From: Clostridia bacterium
Lineage (GTDB): Bacteria > Bacillota > Clostridia > Oscillospirales > CAG-382
NCBI GenBank assembly: GCA_017620655.1
Contig: JAGAUT010000038.1
Location: 1-45,882, forward strand
Direction: 5' to 3'
Length of the DNA: 45,882 nt
The position numbers were made by a program, and so were the translations under genes. Below the pieces are notes generated by a model. The model saw nothing but the letters and a program-made list of their open reading frames with translations, made no database searches and was not told the origin of the DNA. Position 1 is the stretch's first letter; every line of letters starts with the position of its first letter. Positions 33,151 through 41,853 of this stretch are shown here, one piece after another.

Positions 33151-33639
33151 TTATTCTTTGATTGTTTTTATCAGAAGCTCTGCATTGGGTACAAGTCCCG
33201 AAATATCGCCGTCGTTCGAAAGAAGCATTCTGACTACAGTTGAGCTGACATCGGCATACTCTTTTGAGCAGGGGAGATACATAGTTTCAAAATCTCTGCC
33301 GTACAGCTTTCTTGAAAGAAGCATATTTGTTCCTGCCATGCTTTCTTCGTACTGATAATCCTTATCGTTTCTGATTCCCTTTACTGTAACATCTATTTCG
33401 TTGACCTTTGCAAAATCCACGAGCAAACCGTCATAAATAGCAACTCTGACATTGTGAAGCTTTTTAACCGCATCCTCAACAAGCATGGCTCGCTTCTCGG
33501 AACAAAGCATATAATTCTTAGACGAGTTTTTTGATACAAGAACAACAACCTCGTCAAAGAGCATAGAAGCCCGTTTAATTATATCAAGATGACCTACGGT
33601 AATTGGGTCATAGCTGCCCGGAACTAAAGCTCTACTCAT
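33151..33639 (-). CDS. coaD: Phosphopantetheine adenylyltransferase
   Basis: CoaD makes dephospho-CoA from 4'-phosphopantetheine and ATP. The 162-residue protein has the nucleotidyltransferase motif GSYDPITVGH (8-17) with the HxGH-type end, the KGIRNDKDYQYE block and the C-terminal VSSTVVR motif that binds ATP. AAGGAGG lies 7 nt before the ATG. It overlaps the end of rsmD by 8 bases; the rsmD-coaD pair is conserved in Bacillota. Confidence 0.97.
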   Translation of the reverse strand: MSRALVPGSYDPITVGHLDIIKRASMLFDEVVVLVSKNSSKNYMLCSEKRAMLVEDAVKKLHNVRVAIYDGLLVDFAKVNEIDVTVKGIRNDKDYQYEESMAGTNMLLSRKLYGRDFETMYLPCSKEYADVSSTVVRMLLSNDGDISGLVPNAELLIKTIKE

Positions 33640-34219
33640 CTTTTGATTCCTCCTTGTCGCAACTTTCGTTGTAGGTAAACATAGTTACAAACACCTTGCC
33701 GTAGCGGTATTTCTTTTTGAAGTCGAGTGTATATACCTTTTCGCCATCCTCGCAAAAGTCTACGTTTGTTTCGCAAACAACGATTGCACCGTCATTAAGG
33801 ATATTTGCACGAGTAAGCTTTTTCAGAATTTCGGCTTTCATATCTTTTGCGTAAGGAGGGTCAAGAAAGACTAAATCAAACTTCTCCTTATTTGCAGCTG
33901 ATTTAAGATATTCGCTGTAATCCATTCTTGAAATTCTGCACTGCTTCATAAGACCGGTGCTCTTGGCGTTTTGCTTTATAATATCAACCGCCTCAACACT
34001 TGCATCGATAAGAACGGCACTGTCTGCACCTCGACTAACAGCTTCAAGCCCTATCTGACCGCATCCTGAAAATAAGTCCAGAACACGTCTGCCTTCTATA
34101 TCAAACTGAATTGCACTGAACATGCCTTCTTTTACTCTTTCAATTGTAGGTCTTGTAATCTCTTCGCCCGGAAGGGTAACAAGTGCTTTACGATTTGCTT
34201 TACCTGCAATAATTCTCAT
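33632..34219 (-). CDS. rsmD: 16S rRNA (guanine-966-N2)-methyltransferase RsmD
   Basis: The 195-residue protein starts MRIIAGKANRK, the RsmD signature, carries the SAM-binding DLFSGCGQIGLEA block (about 47-59) and the catalytic DPPY motif (about 118-121). It methylates G966 of 16S rRNA. ATG 34219 is chosen because GGAGA at 34226-34230 lies 6 nt upstream; the open frame continues 17 codons into uvrC without support. It begins one base after uvrC ends. Confidence 0.95.
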   Translation of the reverse strand: MRIIAGKANRKALVTLPGEEITRPTIERVKEGMFSAIQFDIEGRRVLDLFSGCGQIGLEAVSRGADSAVLIDASVEAVDIIKQNAKSTGLMKQCRISRMDYSEYLKSAANKEKFDLVFLDPPYAKDMKAEILKKLTRANILNDGAIVVCETNVDFCEDGEKVYTLDFKKKYRYGKVFVTMFTYNESCDKEESKDE

Positions 34220-34220
34220 A

Positions 34221-36056
34221 TTAATTCTCCTGTTTGTTAAAATGATTGAAAATGTTTTCCGCAATTGCACTACTTATACCGCTGACGGCGGTAAGCTCCT
34301 TGAGAGATGCTTTTTTTATGGCAGTAAGCGTGCCGAAGTGGCCGAGCAGTAACTTTGCTTTAGCCGGACCGATCCCGTCGATTTCGGCGAGGGAAGAGCA
34401 TTTAACGCCTTTTCTTCTTGAAGCATCCATTTTAGAAAACGTGTATCTGTGAACTTCTTCCTGGATTTTGTAGAAGAAATTGAACATTTCCTGATTCCTG
34501 GCTATGCTGATTTCGTTATCTCCGTCGGTAATGGTTCTTGTTTTGTGGTGTTCATCCTTAACCATTCCGAAGACGGGAATGGTTAAGTTCATTTCCGATA
34601 ACAGATTCTTGATTGTGTTAACATGTCCTGCGCCTCCGTCAAGAAGAATAAGGTCTGGAGTCGTATTCATTGATGTATCGTCGTCTGCGCCGATATGCAA
34701 AAGTCTGCGTTTTAAAGCTTCTGCCATTGCAGCGTAGTCGTCCTGACCTGCTGTTTCTTTGATGGCAAATGAGCGGTAGTCACTCTTTTTGAACTTGCCG
34801 TTTTCAAGAACAATCATTCCGCAGTACATTGATGAATTACCGCTGTTGGATATGTCATAACTTTCAATGCGTTCCGGCAATACTTCAAGGCACAGCAGAT
34901 TTGCAACATTTATCAGCAGCTCCTCATTGTTGGATAAGATTGCTGTTCTTGTGTTTATAGCCTCTGTTGAGTTGTTCACGGCTATGTTGCACAAAGCACG
35001 CTTGTCACCGCGTTCAGGATGATGAACTGTTACAGAATGTCCTGAAAGCAGTGAAAGTGTTTCTGATAATTCTGCTTCTGTTTCTGTGTCGATATCAAAA
35101 GAAAGGTATATGCTTCTCGGTATCATATCAAAGTTGTCATAATATCTTAAAACTAAATCTGAAAGGGCTTCACTGTCGTTTATTTCATCTGTTGACAGAA
35201 AAATACATTCCTTATCTTGCACAATTCCTGAACGAATTTTTAACACGGTAATGCATGACATAACATCCGATTCCGAGTATCCGAACACATCTTCCTCGTT
35301 TTTTGGAGTTGAAACAACGTTTTGCTTTTCACTCAGTATTTTCAGATTTTTTATGCTGTCTCTGTATTTGGCTGCCTCTTCAAAACGCATTGTTTCAGAT
35401 GCAGCCATCATTTTTTCTTCGAGTATTGATACTGCACCTTTGCTGTCGCCTCTGAGAAACAATTCGATTTGTCTGATAATATCCGAGTATTCTTCACTCT
35501 TAATGTTGCCGGTGCACGGTGCAAGACAATTGTCAAGATGATATGAAAGACATGGTCTGCAGATTCTTTTCCCGTGAACAAATTTCTTATCGCAGTCGGG
35601 TATTCTGAATATTTTCTGTATCGTCTTAATTATGTCATTAACAGCATAAGATGAGGTGTACGGACCAAAATATTTTCCGTCATTGTTTCCTCGTTTTCTT
35701 GATAATTCAAGTTTCGGAAATCCGCCAATTACAGACATCTTTATATAGGGATATGTTTTTGCATCCTTTAGTTTTATATTATATTTTGGATTGTGCCTCT
35801 TTATAAGCTCGTTTTCAAGGACGAGAGCCTCTGGTTCATTTCGAGTGACGATGATATCAAAATCAAAAATGTTTGATACAAGTTTTTGTGTTTTAATATT
35901 TAAGCCGGATGAATGAAAATAGCTGGAAACGCGGTTCTTTAAACATTTTGATTTGCCGACGTAGATTATCTTGCCCGAACTGTTTTTCATAAGATAAACT
36001 CCGGGCATTGAGGGGAGGGTATTAAGCTTATCTTTAAATTCCTGACTGCGTTCCAT
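34221..36056 (-). CDS. uvrC: Excinuclease ABC subunit C
   Basis: UvrC makes the two incisions around DNA lesions in nucleotide excision repair. The 611-residue protein has the N-terminal GIY-YIG nuclease domain (PGVYLM ... IIYVGKSKCLKNRVSSYF, about 18-50), a UVR motif (about 203-237), the RNase-H-like second nuclease domain (about 380-540, with DLILLDGGAGH) and C-terminal helix-hairpin-helix repeats (IDGIGPAKAKLLLGHFGTLTAIKKASLKEL, about 555-600). GGTGA lies 4 nt before the start codon. No clear promoter is visible in the 69-nt gap to ptsH. Confidence 0.97.
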   Translation of the reverse strand: MERSQEFKDKLNTLPSMPGVYLMKNSSGKIIYVGKSKCLKNRVSSYFHSSGLNIKTQKLVSNIFDFDIIVTRNEPEALVLENELIKRHNPKYNIKLKDAKTYPYIKMSVIGGFPKLELSRKRGNNDGKYFGPYTSSYAVNDIIKTIQKIFRIPDCDKKFVHGKRICRPCLSYHLDNCLAPCTGNIKSEEYSDIIRQIELFLRGDSKGAVSILEEKMMAASETMRFEEAAKYRDSIKNLKILSEKQNVVSTPKNEEDVFGYSESDVMSCITVLKIRSGIVQDKECIFLSTDEINDSEALSDLVLRYYDNFDMIPRSIYLSFDIDTETEAELSETLSLLSGHSVTVHHPERGDKRALCNIAVNNSTEAINTRTAILSNNEELLINVANLLCLEVLPERIESYDISNSGNSSMYCGMIVLENGKFKKSDYRSFAIKETAGQDDYAAMAEALKRRLLHIGADDDTSMNTTPDLILLDGGAGHVNTIKNLLSEMNLTIPVFGMVKDEHHKTRTITDGDNEISIARNQEMFNFFYKIQEEVHRYTFSKMDASRRKGVKCSSLAEIDGIGPAKAKLLLGHFGTLTAIKKASLKELTAVSGISSAIAENIFNHFNKQEN

Positions 36057-36072
36057 TATTTCACCGCCTTAT

Positions 36073-36105
36073 AAAGAAAAAAGGAGCACCTGTAAGCAGT
36101 ACTCC
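36073..36105 (-). terminator. Intrinsic terminator of ptsH
   Basis: On the minus strand GGAGTAC pairs with GTGCTCC across a short loop, followed by a T-rich run (TTTTTTCTTT). It separates ptsH from uvrC. Confidence 0.78.
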
Positions 36106-36125
36106 AACTTTACTTAAAAATAATA

Positions 36126-36389
36126 CTATTCTGCAAATCCTGTTGCAATGAGTGCAGCAAGTTCCTCAACTGCAGTTTCTTCGTCGCTGCCGTCAGCAAT
36201 AATAGTTATTTTTGTGTCCTTTGCAATACCGAGAGAAAGTACGCCGAGAAGGCTCTTGGCATTTGCTCTTCTGTCGCCGTTTTCAACCCAGACAGAACTT
36301 TTGAATGTGTTTGCCTTATGGATGAAAAAGGTTGCAGGTCTTGCATGTAAACCTTCCGGATTTCTAACTTCTACTTCCTTTGAGAACAT
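36126..36389 (-). CDS. ptsH: Phosphocarrier protein HPr
   Basis: HPr carries phosphate from enzyme I to sugar-specific EIIA proteins and, when phosphorylated on Ser46, takes part in carbon catabolite control in Bacillota. The 87-residue protein has the active-site GLHARPA (His15 region, residues 13-19) and the regulatory block NAKSLLGVLSLG with the serine near residue 46. Presence of His argues against Crh. GGAGGG precedes the ATG. It is a single-gene unit with its own promoter and terminator; ptsI is not in the window. Confidence 0.96.
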   Translation of the reverse strand: MFSKEVEVRNPEGLHARPATFFIHKANTFKSSVWVENGDRRANAKSLLGVLSLGIAKDTKITIIADGSDEETAVEELAALIATGFAE

Positions 36390-36433
36390 TGGTTTTTACC
36401 CTCCAAAACAATATCTAACATACTATAGAATAT

Positions 36434-36462
36434 ATTTTAACAGAAAACTTTACTGAAATCAA
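36434..36462 (-). promoter_or_regulatory. Promoter of ptsH
   Basis: Minus-strand TTGATT (36462-36457), 17-nt spacer, TAAAAT (36439-36434), about 45 nt upstream of the start. The neighbouring 36480-36547 stretch contains only a weak AT-rich hairpin and no convincing terminator for the operon that ends there. Confidence 0.65.
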
Positions 36463-36547
36463 TAACAAACTATGAATTTTATAAAAAAATCTAAAACTTC
36501 TGTTATTAATTGGGTAAGTTGCCGTTAATAGACGAAATGCAAACAAA

Positions 36548-37030
36548 TCATAGAAGAATTATATCATCAACATAACTGTTGATGTCGGATATCGAATCTG
36601 TATAAATCGAAAACTTTGTTCCCGGAGACGCAAAAACAGAACTGTTAATGTAAATCATTGAATCATTCTCTTTTACTTTTGCCTTGATTTCAATAAGTAC
36701 ACCGGTATTTATATCAGTGTAATCATACATCAGTGAATTGTTAATAGCTGTATATCTTTTGTTTTTGATATTCTTGACATCAACAATTGTGCCTATGCAG
36801 TCGCCGGATTCGGAAAAGTAAATCTCTTCGCCGATTTTGAAATCATCTGATGATATTTCTGCTGATTCAACCGCAAGTGTGATCGCCGCCTGGTGAGTTT
36901 TGTCGAGCATCATGAAAATCTGTTTGTTGTTGAGCTTAAAAAAAGCAGCGAGAATAACGGCAACAGTAGCAATAATTATTACAACATCCAGCGTGTTTGC
37001 GAGTCTTAGTTTTAAAGATTTGAATTTCAT
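36548..37030 (-). CDS. DUF4330-like membrane-anchored protein 1
   Basis: The 160-residue protein has one N-terminal membrane helix (about 12-32) after a basic start and an extracytoplasmic beta-rich domain with GEEIYFSESGDCIGTIVDV and a late PGTKFSIYTDS pattern. This layout resembles DUF4330 proteins, though the assignment is from memory of pattern only. Function is unknown. It is the last gene of the minus-strand operon and a distant paralogue of the gene just upstream, 4 bases away, with which it may form a complex. Both follow an O-antigen-ligase-like gene, suggesting a role in cell-surface polymer assembly (inference). Confidence 0.65.
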   Translation of the reverse strand: MKFKSLKLRLANTLDVVIIIATVAVILAAFFKLNNKQIFMMLDKTHQAAITLAVESAEISSDDFKIGEEIYFSESGDCIGTIVDVKNIKNKRYTAINNSLMYDYTDINTGVLIEIKAKVKENDSMIYINSSVFASPGTKFSIYTDSISDINSYVDDIILL

Positions 37031-37034
37031 GGCA

Positions 37035-37517
37035 CTATTCCTTGTTATTTTCTAAGTTAATGACTGATGCTTCAAAGGAAAACTCCGGAACATAAAGCTC
37101 AAGTGTATCTCCGACAGAAATCTTTCGTCCGGATATCAAGTATTCGTTGTTAATAAAATCTGCTTTTGATTCAATTAAAATTAACGCCGTCTTTTTGTCG
37201 GGTGATTTATAGGTTGTCGCGGTATTGGTAAGCTTGTCAAGAAACTCAACGGTTTCGCTGTCATAACTTACGTATTTGATTGTTCCTGCAGATTCTTCGC
37301 TGTTGGAAAAATAAACGATGTCTCTGTTTTTAATCAAGCCTGAATGCTTGATAGGTATATTTTTGATCCGAAGAGTCAAAGTAACAGTTTCTTTTTGCGA
37401 AAAATCAACCTGAGCACTGTCTTTGAAATTAATTGTTACGAAAATAGACAGAAGGACAAGTGCAACAAACGCCAGGAGCAGATCGACATAATTCAACCTT
37501 TTGCGAGAGTTATTCAT
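37035..37517 (-). CDS. DUF4330-like membrane-anchored protein 2
   Basis: The 160-residue protein has the same plan as the next gene: basic start (NNSRKRLNYVD), one membrane helix (about 11-29) and a beta-rich outer domain with KNRDIVYFSNSEESAGTI and VGDTLELYVPEF. The equal length and shared YFS...GTI signature suggest tandem duplication. GAGGTAA lies just upstream of the ATG, and the O-antigen-ligase-like gene ends 8 bases before it. Function not known; I infer a partner of the ligase-like protein. Confidence 0.65.
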   Translation of the reverse strand: MNNSRKRLNYVDLLLAFVALVLLSIFVTINFKDSAQVDFSQKETVTLTLRIKNIPIKHSGLIKNRDIVYFSNSEESAGTIKYVSYDSETVEFLDKLTNTATTYKSPDKKTALILIESKADFINNEYLISGRKISVGDTLELYVPEFSFEASVINLENNKE

Positions 37518-37525
37518 ATTTTACC

Positions 37526-39271
37526 TCATTTGTTTTTGTATTCTCTGACAACACCCGTGTCGATGTAATCGGCCTTATAACATTTTCCCGAAGTGTAAGA
37601 AGCTGACATAATAGCAGAAAACATAAATATAACATTCAAGTCACAATAAATATCTGTAAATATGCAAACTGCAAGGAAAGAAAGCTGGGAACACAGCAGA
37701 CCTATTGAAAGGAATCTTGCCTTGTTTGATTTCATAAAATCGGCAGATATCGACTTTATGGTACTTGCTGTCATCGAAATTACAACAGCAGCTAAAAGGA
37801 CAACACCTGTAATTCCGAAGGTGATCAGAACGTTAAATAGCATGTTACCGTTAAAACCAGTAACATAGGGACCCGAACCGAATAACGGATTTAGTTTCAT
37901 CAAGTCCAGTGCTTCACTGAAAGTGTTAATTGCACCATTTGATGCGGAAATGCTGTACTCCGACGGAATTGAATTGAAAATCTTTTGCAATGCATATGCG
38001 GCAAAGGGAGCAGGAAGTATCAGGAAAATATATTTAATTTTAAAGAAAACAAGTATTGCTACACATGAAATGATACAAATCAGAATAAGTTCATATGATG
38101 AAACATATATAAGACTTGCAAAGAGAAGCAGCAGCCAAATAGCATTGAGCAAAGCTTCTTTTCCTTTATTGATGCCTATAAAATATGAAAAATTCATCGG
38201 CACTGCCATAGCAAGAAATGGTGCAGCAAAAGATGCTGATGTTATTGAATATACAAGATTGCTTATATTCAGATTGTACAGAAAATTTCCTACAGCAGAT
38301 GTTCCGAAGAACATGTTACTTAAGTAGTAAAGAATCAGAATAACAGTAAAGGCCCTTGTCATTTTAATAAGAACAGTAAAGGTTCTTCTGAACATTGCTG
38401 TGGAACGTACAAGATTCATTACTGCAATGCATGATATGAAAAATGAAATGTAAATAAAAAAACGGTTAGAAAAAGTATATCCGTCAGTAACGATACATCT
38501 GAATACTATATATAGAATTGCGATAATTATCAGAGCTGTTGATACGTTGAAATCAATATGTCTTTTACCCAAAAGATATCTGTATATCAAAGCCAGGAAA
38601 GTTATGCACATCAAAGTCAGAAGCAATGGCTTGCTGAGCAAGGGAAGAACCGCTAAAATCAACAGCATGCCGAATTCCGGTCTATTAAAAATGAACAGCA
38701 CCAAAAGAAGTGACAGCACGAACATTGAAATTGCGCTGACAGGATAAATAACCGAAAAAATACCGCATATTACACCGAGAAAGAAAGGTGTGGAAGAAGC
38801 ATTACCGCGTACTGTTTCATCCTCGGTAACTAGAAGTTGCTCATTGTATACAATGCTTAAAGAGCTAAGTATTTTGCTTCCGATTATAAGCTGATGAAGT
38901 GACTTGTTAGATGTAAAAAGAATTAGACTTATAATTAACAGAACAATACCGGTGAATGTGTTGATGTCAGAAATAAAAACACTTAGCGATTCACCTATTA
39001 AATAACTTATAATCAATGAAGTAAGGCTGAATGAAAGCAGAAAAACACCGAATACTCTGATTTTGCCGGATAATAGTTTTAGGTATACGCTTTCGAGAAG
39101 ATACGAAAGCATGGACTTTTCGCTCTTTTGGGAGAAGTTAGTGCGAATCGTTTTAAAAAAGCTTTTTAAAACTTTTATAACGCTGTCCTTCCCGGCAACC
39201 GAAGAGTCTTCTCCGAGATTTATTGTTTCGGCTATTCCGCTATTATATTCTCGGTCATGATTTTCGTTCAA
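37526..39271 (-). CDS. O-antigen ligase/polymerase-like membrane protein
   Basis: The 581-residue protein has a polar cytoplasmic start (about 1-75) and around twelve or more membrane helices with a larger loop before the last helices that holds NPLFGSGPYVTGFNGNMLFN, similar in pattern to the Wzy/WaaL loop (GSGPG-type) of O-antigen ligases. Such proteins join or polymerise lipid-linked glycans on the outer face of the membrane. TTG 39271 is preferred: GAGGTG at 39283-39278 is 6 nt upstream and would overlap the alternative GTG at 39280. It sits 22 bases after trmD in the same operon. Confidence 0.78.
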   Translation of the reverse strand: MNENHDREYNSGIAETINLGEDSSVAGKDSVIKVLKSFFKTIRTNFSQKSEKSMLSYLLESVYLKLLSGKIRVFGVFLLSFSLTSLIISYLIGESLSVFISDINTFTGIVLLIISLILFTSNKSLHQLIIGSKILSSLSIVYNEQLLVTEDETVRGNASSTPFFLGVICGIFSVIYPVSAISMFVLSLLLVLFIFNRPEFGMLLILAVLPLLSKPLLLTLMCITFLALIYRYLLGKRHIDFNVSTALIIIAILYIVFRCIVTDGYTFSNRFFIYISFFISCIAVMNLVRSTAMFRRTFTVLIKMTRAFTVILILYYLSNMFFGTSAVGNFLYNLNISNLVYSITSASFAAPFLAMAVPMNFSYFIGINKGKEALLNAIWLLLLFASLIYVSSYELILICIISCVAILVFFKIKYIFLILPAPFAAYALQKIFNSIPSEYSISASNGAINTFSEALDLMKLNPLFGSGPYVTGFNGNMLFNVLITFGITGVVLLAAVVISMTASTIKSISADFMKSNKARFLSIGLLCSQLSFLAVCIFTDIYCDLNVIFMFSAIMSASYTSGKCYKADYIDTGVVREYKNK

Positions 39272-39293
39272 TATAAACACCTCGTATGTGTAT

Positions 39294-40025
39294 TTATTGT
39301 TGGTTTAGTGTTTCAAGATATAAAATATCTTCCTTGGTAAGCTCTGCTTTGGCAAGTAAATCAGGACGGTGAGTCAGCGTTTCCTCAAGGGATGAACGAC
39401 GCCTCCACTTTCTTATGTCTTCGTGGTTACCTCCAAGCAAGACCTCGGGAACCTTCAGATTGTAATATTGGGCCGGCTTTGTGTATTGAGGATATTCAAG
39501 CAGACCCGAAGCAATGCTTTCGTCTTCATAGCAAACTGAATCTGGAAGTACTCCCGGAATTAGCCGCGAAACAGAATCGATAATAGTCAAAGCCGGGAGT
39601 TCGCCGCCTGTCAGTACAAAATCTCCGATAGAGATTTGCTCATCAATTATTAAGGTTTCTATACGTTTATCAATGCCCTCGTAGTGACCGCAAAGAAAAA
39701 CAAGACTGTCATATTTAGAAAGCTCAATAGCTTTTTCATGATTAAAAACAGAACCTTTAGGCGAGAGATATATTACTCGTTTGTTTACGGGAAGCGAGTC
39801 TTTAAAGGAATTAAAGCAGTCAACAACCGGTTGTACAGACATGAGCATGCCCATGCCGCCGCCATAGGGGGTGTCGTCAACTTTTCTGTGCTTATCTTTT
39901 GTAAAATTTCTTATGTTATGGACATTTACACTAATTATTTTTGATTTTTGAGCTCGTCCCAAGATGCTTGCATCGGTTATTGATGTAATCATTTCGGGAA
40001 ATAGTGTCATTACGTCAAATCTCAT
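39294..40025 (-). CDS. trmD: tRNA (guanine-37-N1)-methyltransferase TrmD
   Basis: TrmD methylates G37 next to the anticodon and prevents frameshifting. The 243-residue protein starts MRFDVMTLFPEM and has the trefoil-knot SAM-binding motifs: GGGMGM (about 56-61), LCGHYEGID (about 111-119) and SIGDFVLTGGELPA (about 132-145). An AGGAG site lies upstream and the start overlaps the rimM stop by one base. The usual rpsP and rplS neighbours of Bacillota are absent from this operon. Confidence 0.97.
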   Translation of the reverse strand: MRFDVMTLFPEMITSITDASILGRAQKSKIISVNVHNIRNFTKDKHRKVDDTPYGGGMGMLMSVQPVVDCFNSFKDSLPVNKRVIYLSPKGSVFNHEKAIELSKYDSLVFLCGHYEGIDKRIETLIIDEQISIGDFVLTGGELPALTIIDSVSRLIPGVLPDSVCYEDESIASGLLEYPQYTKPAQYYNLKVPEVLLGGNHEDIRKWRRRSSLEETLTHRPDLLAKAELTKEDILYLETLNQQ

Positions 40026-40546
40026 CAGCGGATCTCCTCCGCATCATCAAAAATACCAGGGATAGGTCTTATAAGAATGTGACTGTTTAAATCGGTTTCA
40101 ATTATAACGCCTTCAACAGCGGGCAGCATGTATTCCTGCTTTCCGTCAGAGATTACATAAATGTCAGATGCCCCGTAGTTCAAAATGTCCTTGACTTTTC
40201 CATAGCTTTTTCCGCTGTCTGCGTCAATCACCTCAAGCCCCAATAAGTCAGCAATAAAGTTTTTGTCTTCATCGACTGCGATGTCATTTCTTGAAACGTA
40301 CAGATACTTGTTTCTCATCATGTCCGCATCTTCTGCAGAATTGATGCCTTCAAGTTTAATATACAGAAAACCTTTGTATTCTTTAATAGAAGTAACCTTG
40401 TAACTCTTTTCACCGTGACTGTCTGTGTACATTGTTTTGGCACCGAAAACCGAGGCAGGGGAGTCGCTGTAGCATTCTACCTTCAGTTCTCCGTTTATGC
40501 CTCTTTTGTTGATTACTTTTCCACATTCAAGAAATTCATTGTTCAT
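40025..40546 (-). CDS. rimM: 16S rRNA processing protein RimM
   Basis: RimM helps mature the 3' head domain of the 30S subunit. The 173-residue protein has the N-terminal barrel with CGKVINKRGINGELKVECYSD and a C-terminal PRC-barrel domain (about 95-170) with the AVEGVIIETDL and LLGLEVIDADSG patterns. GGAGAA lies 6 nt before the ATG. It precedes trmD as in most bacteria. Confidence 0.95.
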   Translation of the reverse strand: MNNEFLECGKVINKRGINGELKVECYSDSPASVFGAKTMYTDSHGEKSYKVTSIKEYKGFLYIKLEGINSAEDADMMRNKYLYVSRNDIAVDEDKNFIADLLGLEVIDADSGKSYGKVKDILNYGASDIYVISDGKQEYMLPAVEGVIIETDLNSHILIRPIPGIFDDAEEIR

Positions 40547-40558
40547 ATTAATTCTCCG

Positions 40559-41644
40559 TTAATTGTCTGTAGCTTTAACATATACGTTTGTGTCCCAGGC
40601 AGGGAAATACTTAAAATGTCTGATGTAAATTTCACACTTGCCGTAAAGTTCCTTTAGTAGCATCGGAATATCAAAGAAATCCTCATTTCTGTGATAAATT
40701 GCACAGGAAATTGTCGGTCTATATTTTTTTATTGTCTGTGATAAACCGATAATGGCGTTTCTGTCCGACCCTTCGGCGTCGATATTTATAAAATCTACGG
40801 CATCATCAATAAAATTGTCTGCAGCATCAGCACGGACTTGGATGCTCTTTACATTTTTATGACTGGTTGTGCTTGCACTGTTTCTTCCTGACCTTGAATA
40901 GAATGTGAGCGTTTCCTCTCTGTTCCACGCTGCAATATTGAAAAAGCGCGAGCTGTCTATGTGGTTTTCTTCTGCGTACCTCTTTAGTTTTGCGAAGTTT
41001 TTGATATCAGGTTCAAAAGCAGTAATTTTTTTGCAGCCACCTGAATAAGAAATGTATTCTCTGATTGTATCACCGTTGTATGCACCGATATCGACATAGT
41101 GACTGTTGGCTTTTGGACAAATAATCGAGCTGTATGCTTCAGAAACATCTGTTTCTGCACTAAGTAAATACTCCAGACCTCCTGTGAGTTTTCCGAGAAT
41201 CAGATTGATGAAATTCTTTTTTGATAAATCATCGGACAGTAAACCGTAAACATACTCAAATTTTGAATAATTGTTTTTGATAAATTCAAAGTCAAACAAT
41301 CCCTCTCCAAAAACGGGCACATCTGGGCAGAATAGCTCTTGTTCAGAGGAAATTTTCAAAACATTATCAATTACTTCTTGTCTGCTTGTTGCAAAAGACA
41401 TGAGTACCGTAAAATTGTCAAAAGTCTCTTTGGCGCATGAATAATCCGTCACGTTAAAACCGTGAAAAACTTTGTTTTTCGAGAAACCGTCGCTTGCAAA
41501 AACGCCTGAGATTTTAATACCTTTGCTTTCGCAAACGGCAATCACTTTATCAGCACCGTCTCCCATACCGTATAAGAGAATGGGCTTGTTGGATTTCTTG
41601 AGTTTTGACCATAAATCTTTGGTCTCAAGTATTTGTCGAATCAT
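40559..41644 (-). CDS. FkbM-family methyltransferase
   Basis: The 361-residue protein has an N-terminal Rossmann-like region (1-125, LYGMGDGADKVI) and a C-terminal FkbM-type SAM methyltransferase domain (about 170-355: YVDIGAYNGDTI, TAFEPDIKNF, DFINIDAEGSD). FkbM relatives methylate sugars or polyketides; several in surface-polysaccharide loci modify glycans, which would fit the O-antigen-ligase-like gene downstream. ATG 41644 is chosen since AGGAGA at 41656-41651 lies 6 nt upstream; eight further codons in frame have no ribosome binding site. It leads a six-gene operon. Confidence 0.87.
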   Translation of the reverse strand: MIRQILETKDLWSKLKKSNKPILLYGMGDGADKVIAVCESKGIKISGVFASDGFSKNKVFHGFNVTDYSCAKETFDNFTVLMSFATSRQEVIDNVLKISSEQELFCPDVPVFGEGLFDFEFIKNNYSKFEYVYGLLSDDLSKKNFINLILGKLTGGLEYLLSAETDVSEAYSSIICPKANSHYVDIGAYNGDTIREYISYSGGCKKITAFEPDIKNFAKLKRYAEENHIDSSRFFNIAAWNREETLTFYSRSGRNSASTTSHKNVKSIQVRADAADNFIDDAVDFINIDAEGSDRNAIIGLSQTIKKYRPTISCAIYHRNEDFFDIPMLLKELYGKCEIYIRHFKYFPAWDTNVYVKATDN

Positions 41645-41672
41645 TATACGTCTCCTGTTTATATTCATACTT

Positions 41673-41701
41673 ATTCTATCACATTTGTTTGAAATTGTAA
41701 A
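41673..41701 (-). promoter_or_regulatory. Promoter of fkbM-rimM-trmD operon
   Basis: Minus-strand TTTACA (41701-41696), 17-nt spacer, TAGAAT (41678-41673), close to the start at 41644. Confidence 0.72.
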
Positions 41702-41799
41702 GAGTATAGATAAAAGATAAGTATAAATAAATGCCGTTTTTTCAATTCTAATTATGCATGAGTTTTTAGAATTAAAACAAATTGTTTATATATTTTCAT

Positions 41800-41828
41800 T
41801 TGACTTTCAATCTTTGTTATGATATCAT
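41800..41828 (+). promoter_or_regulatory. Promoter of the UgtP-like gene
   Basis: TTGACT (41800-41805), 17-nt spacer, TATCAT (41823-41828), 25 nt before the GTG start. It diverges from the minus-strand operon promoter about 100 nt away. Confidence 0.7.
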
Positions 41829-41853
41829 ATTAAGGAAAAAGCGGGGTGATTTT

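Noticed and set aside
36480..36547. Terminator for the fkbM-rimM-trmD operon
   Set aside because: Only a weak six-pair A-T stem is visible before a T-rich stretch; not enough to call.
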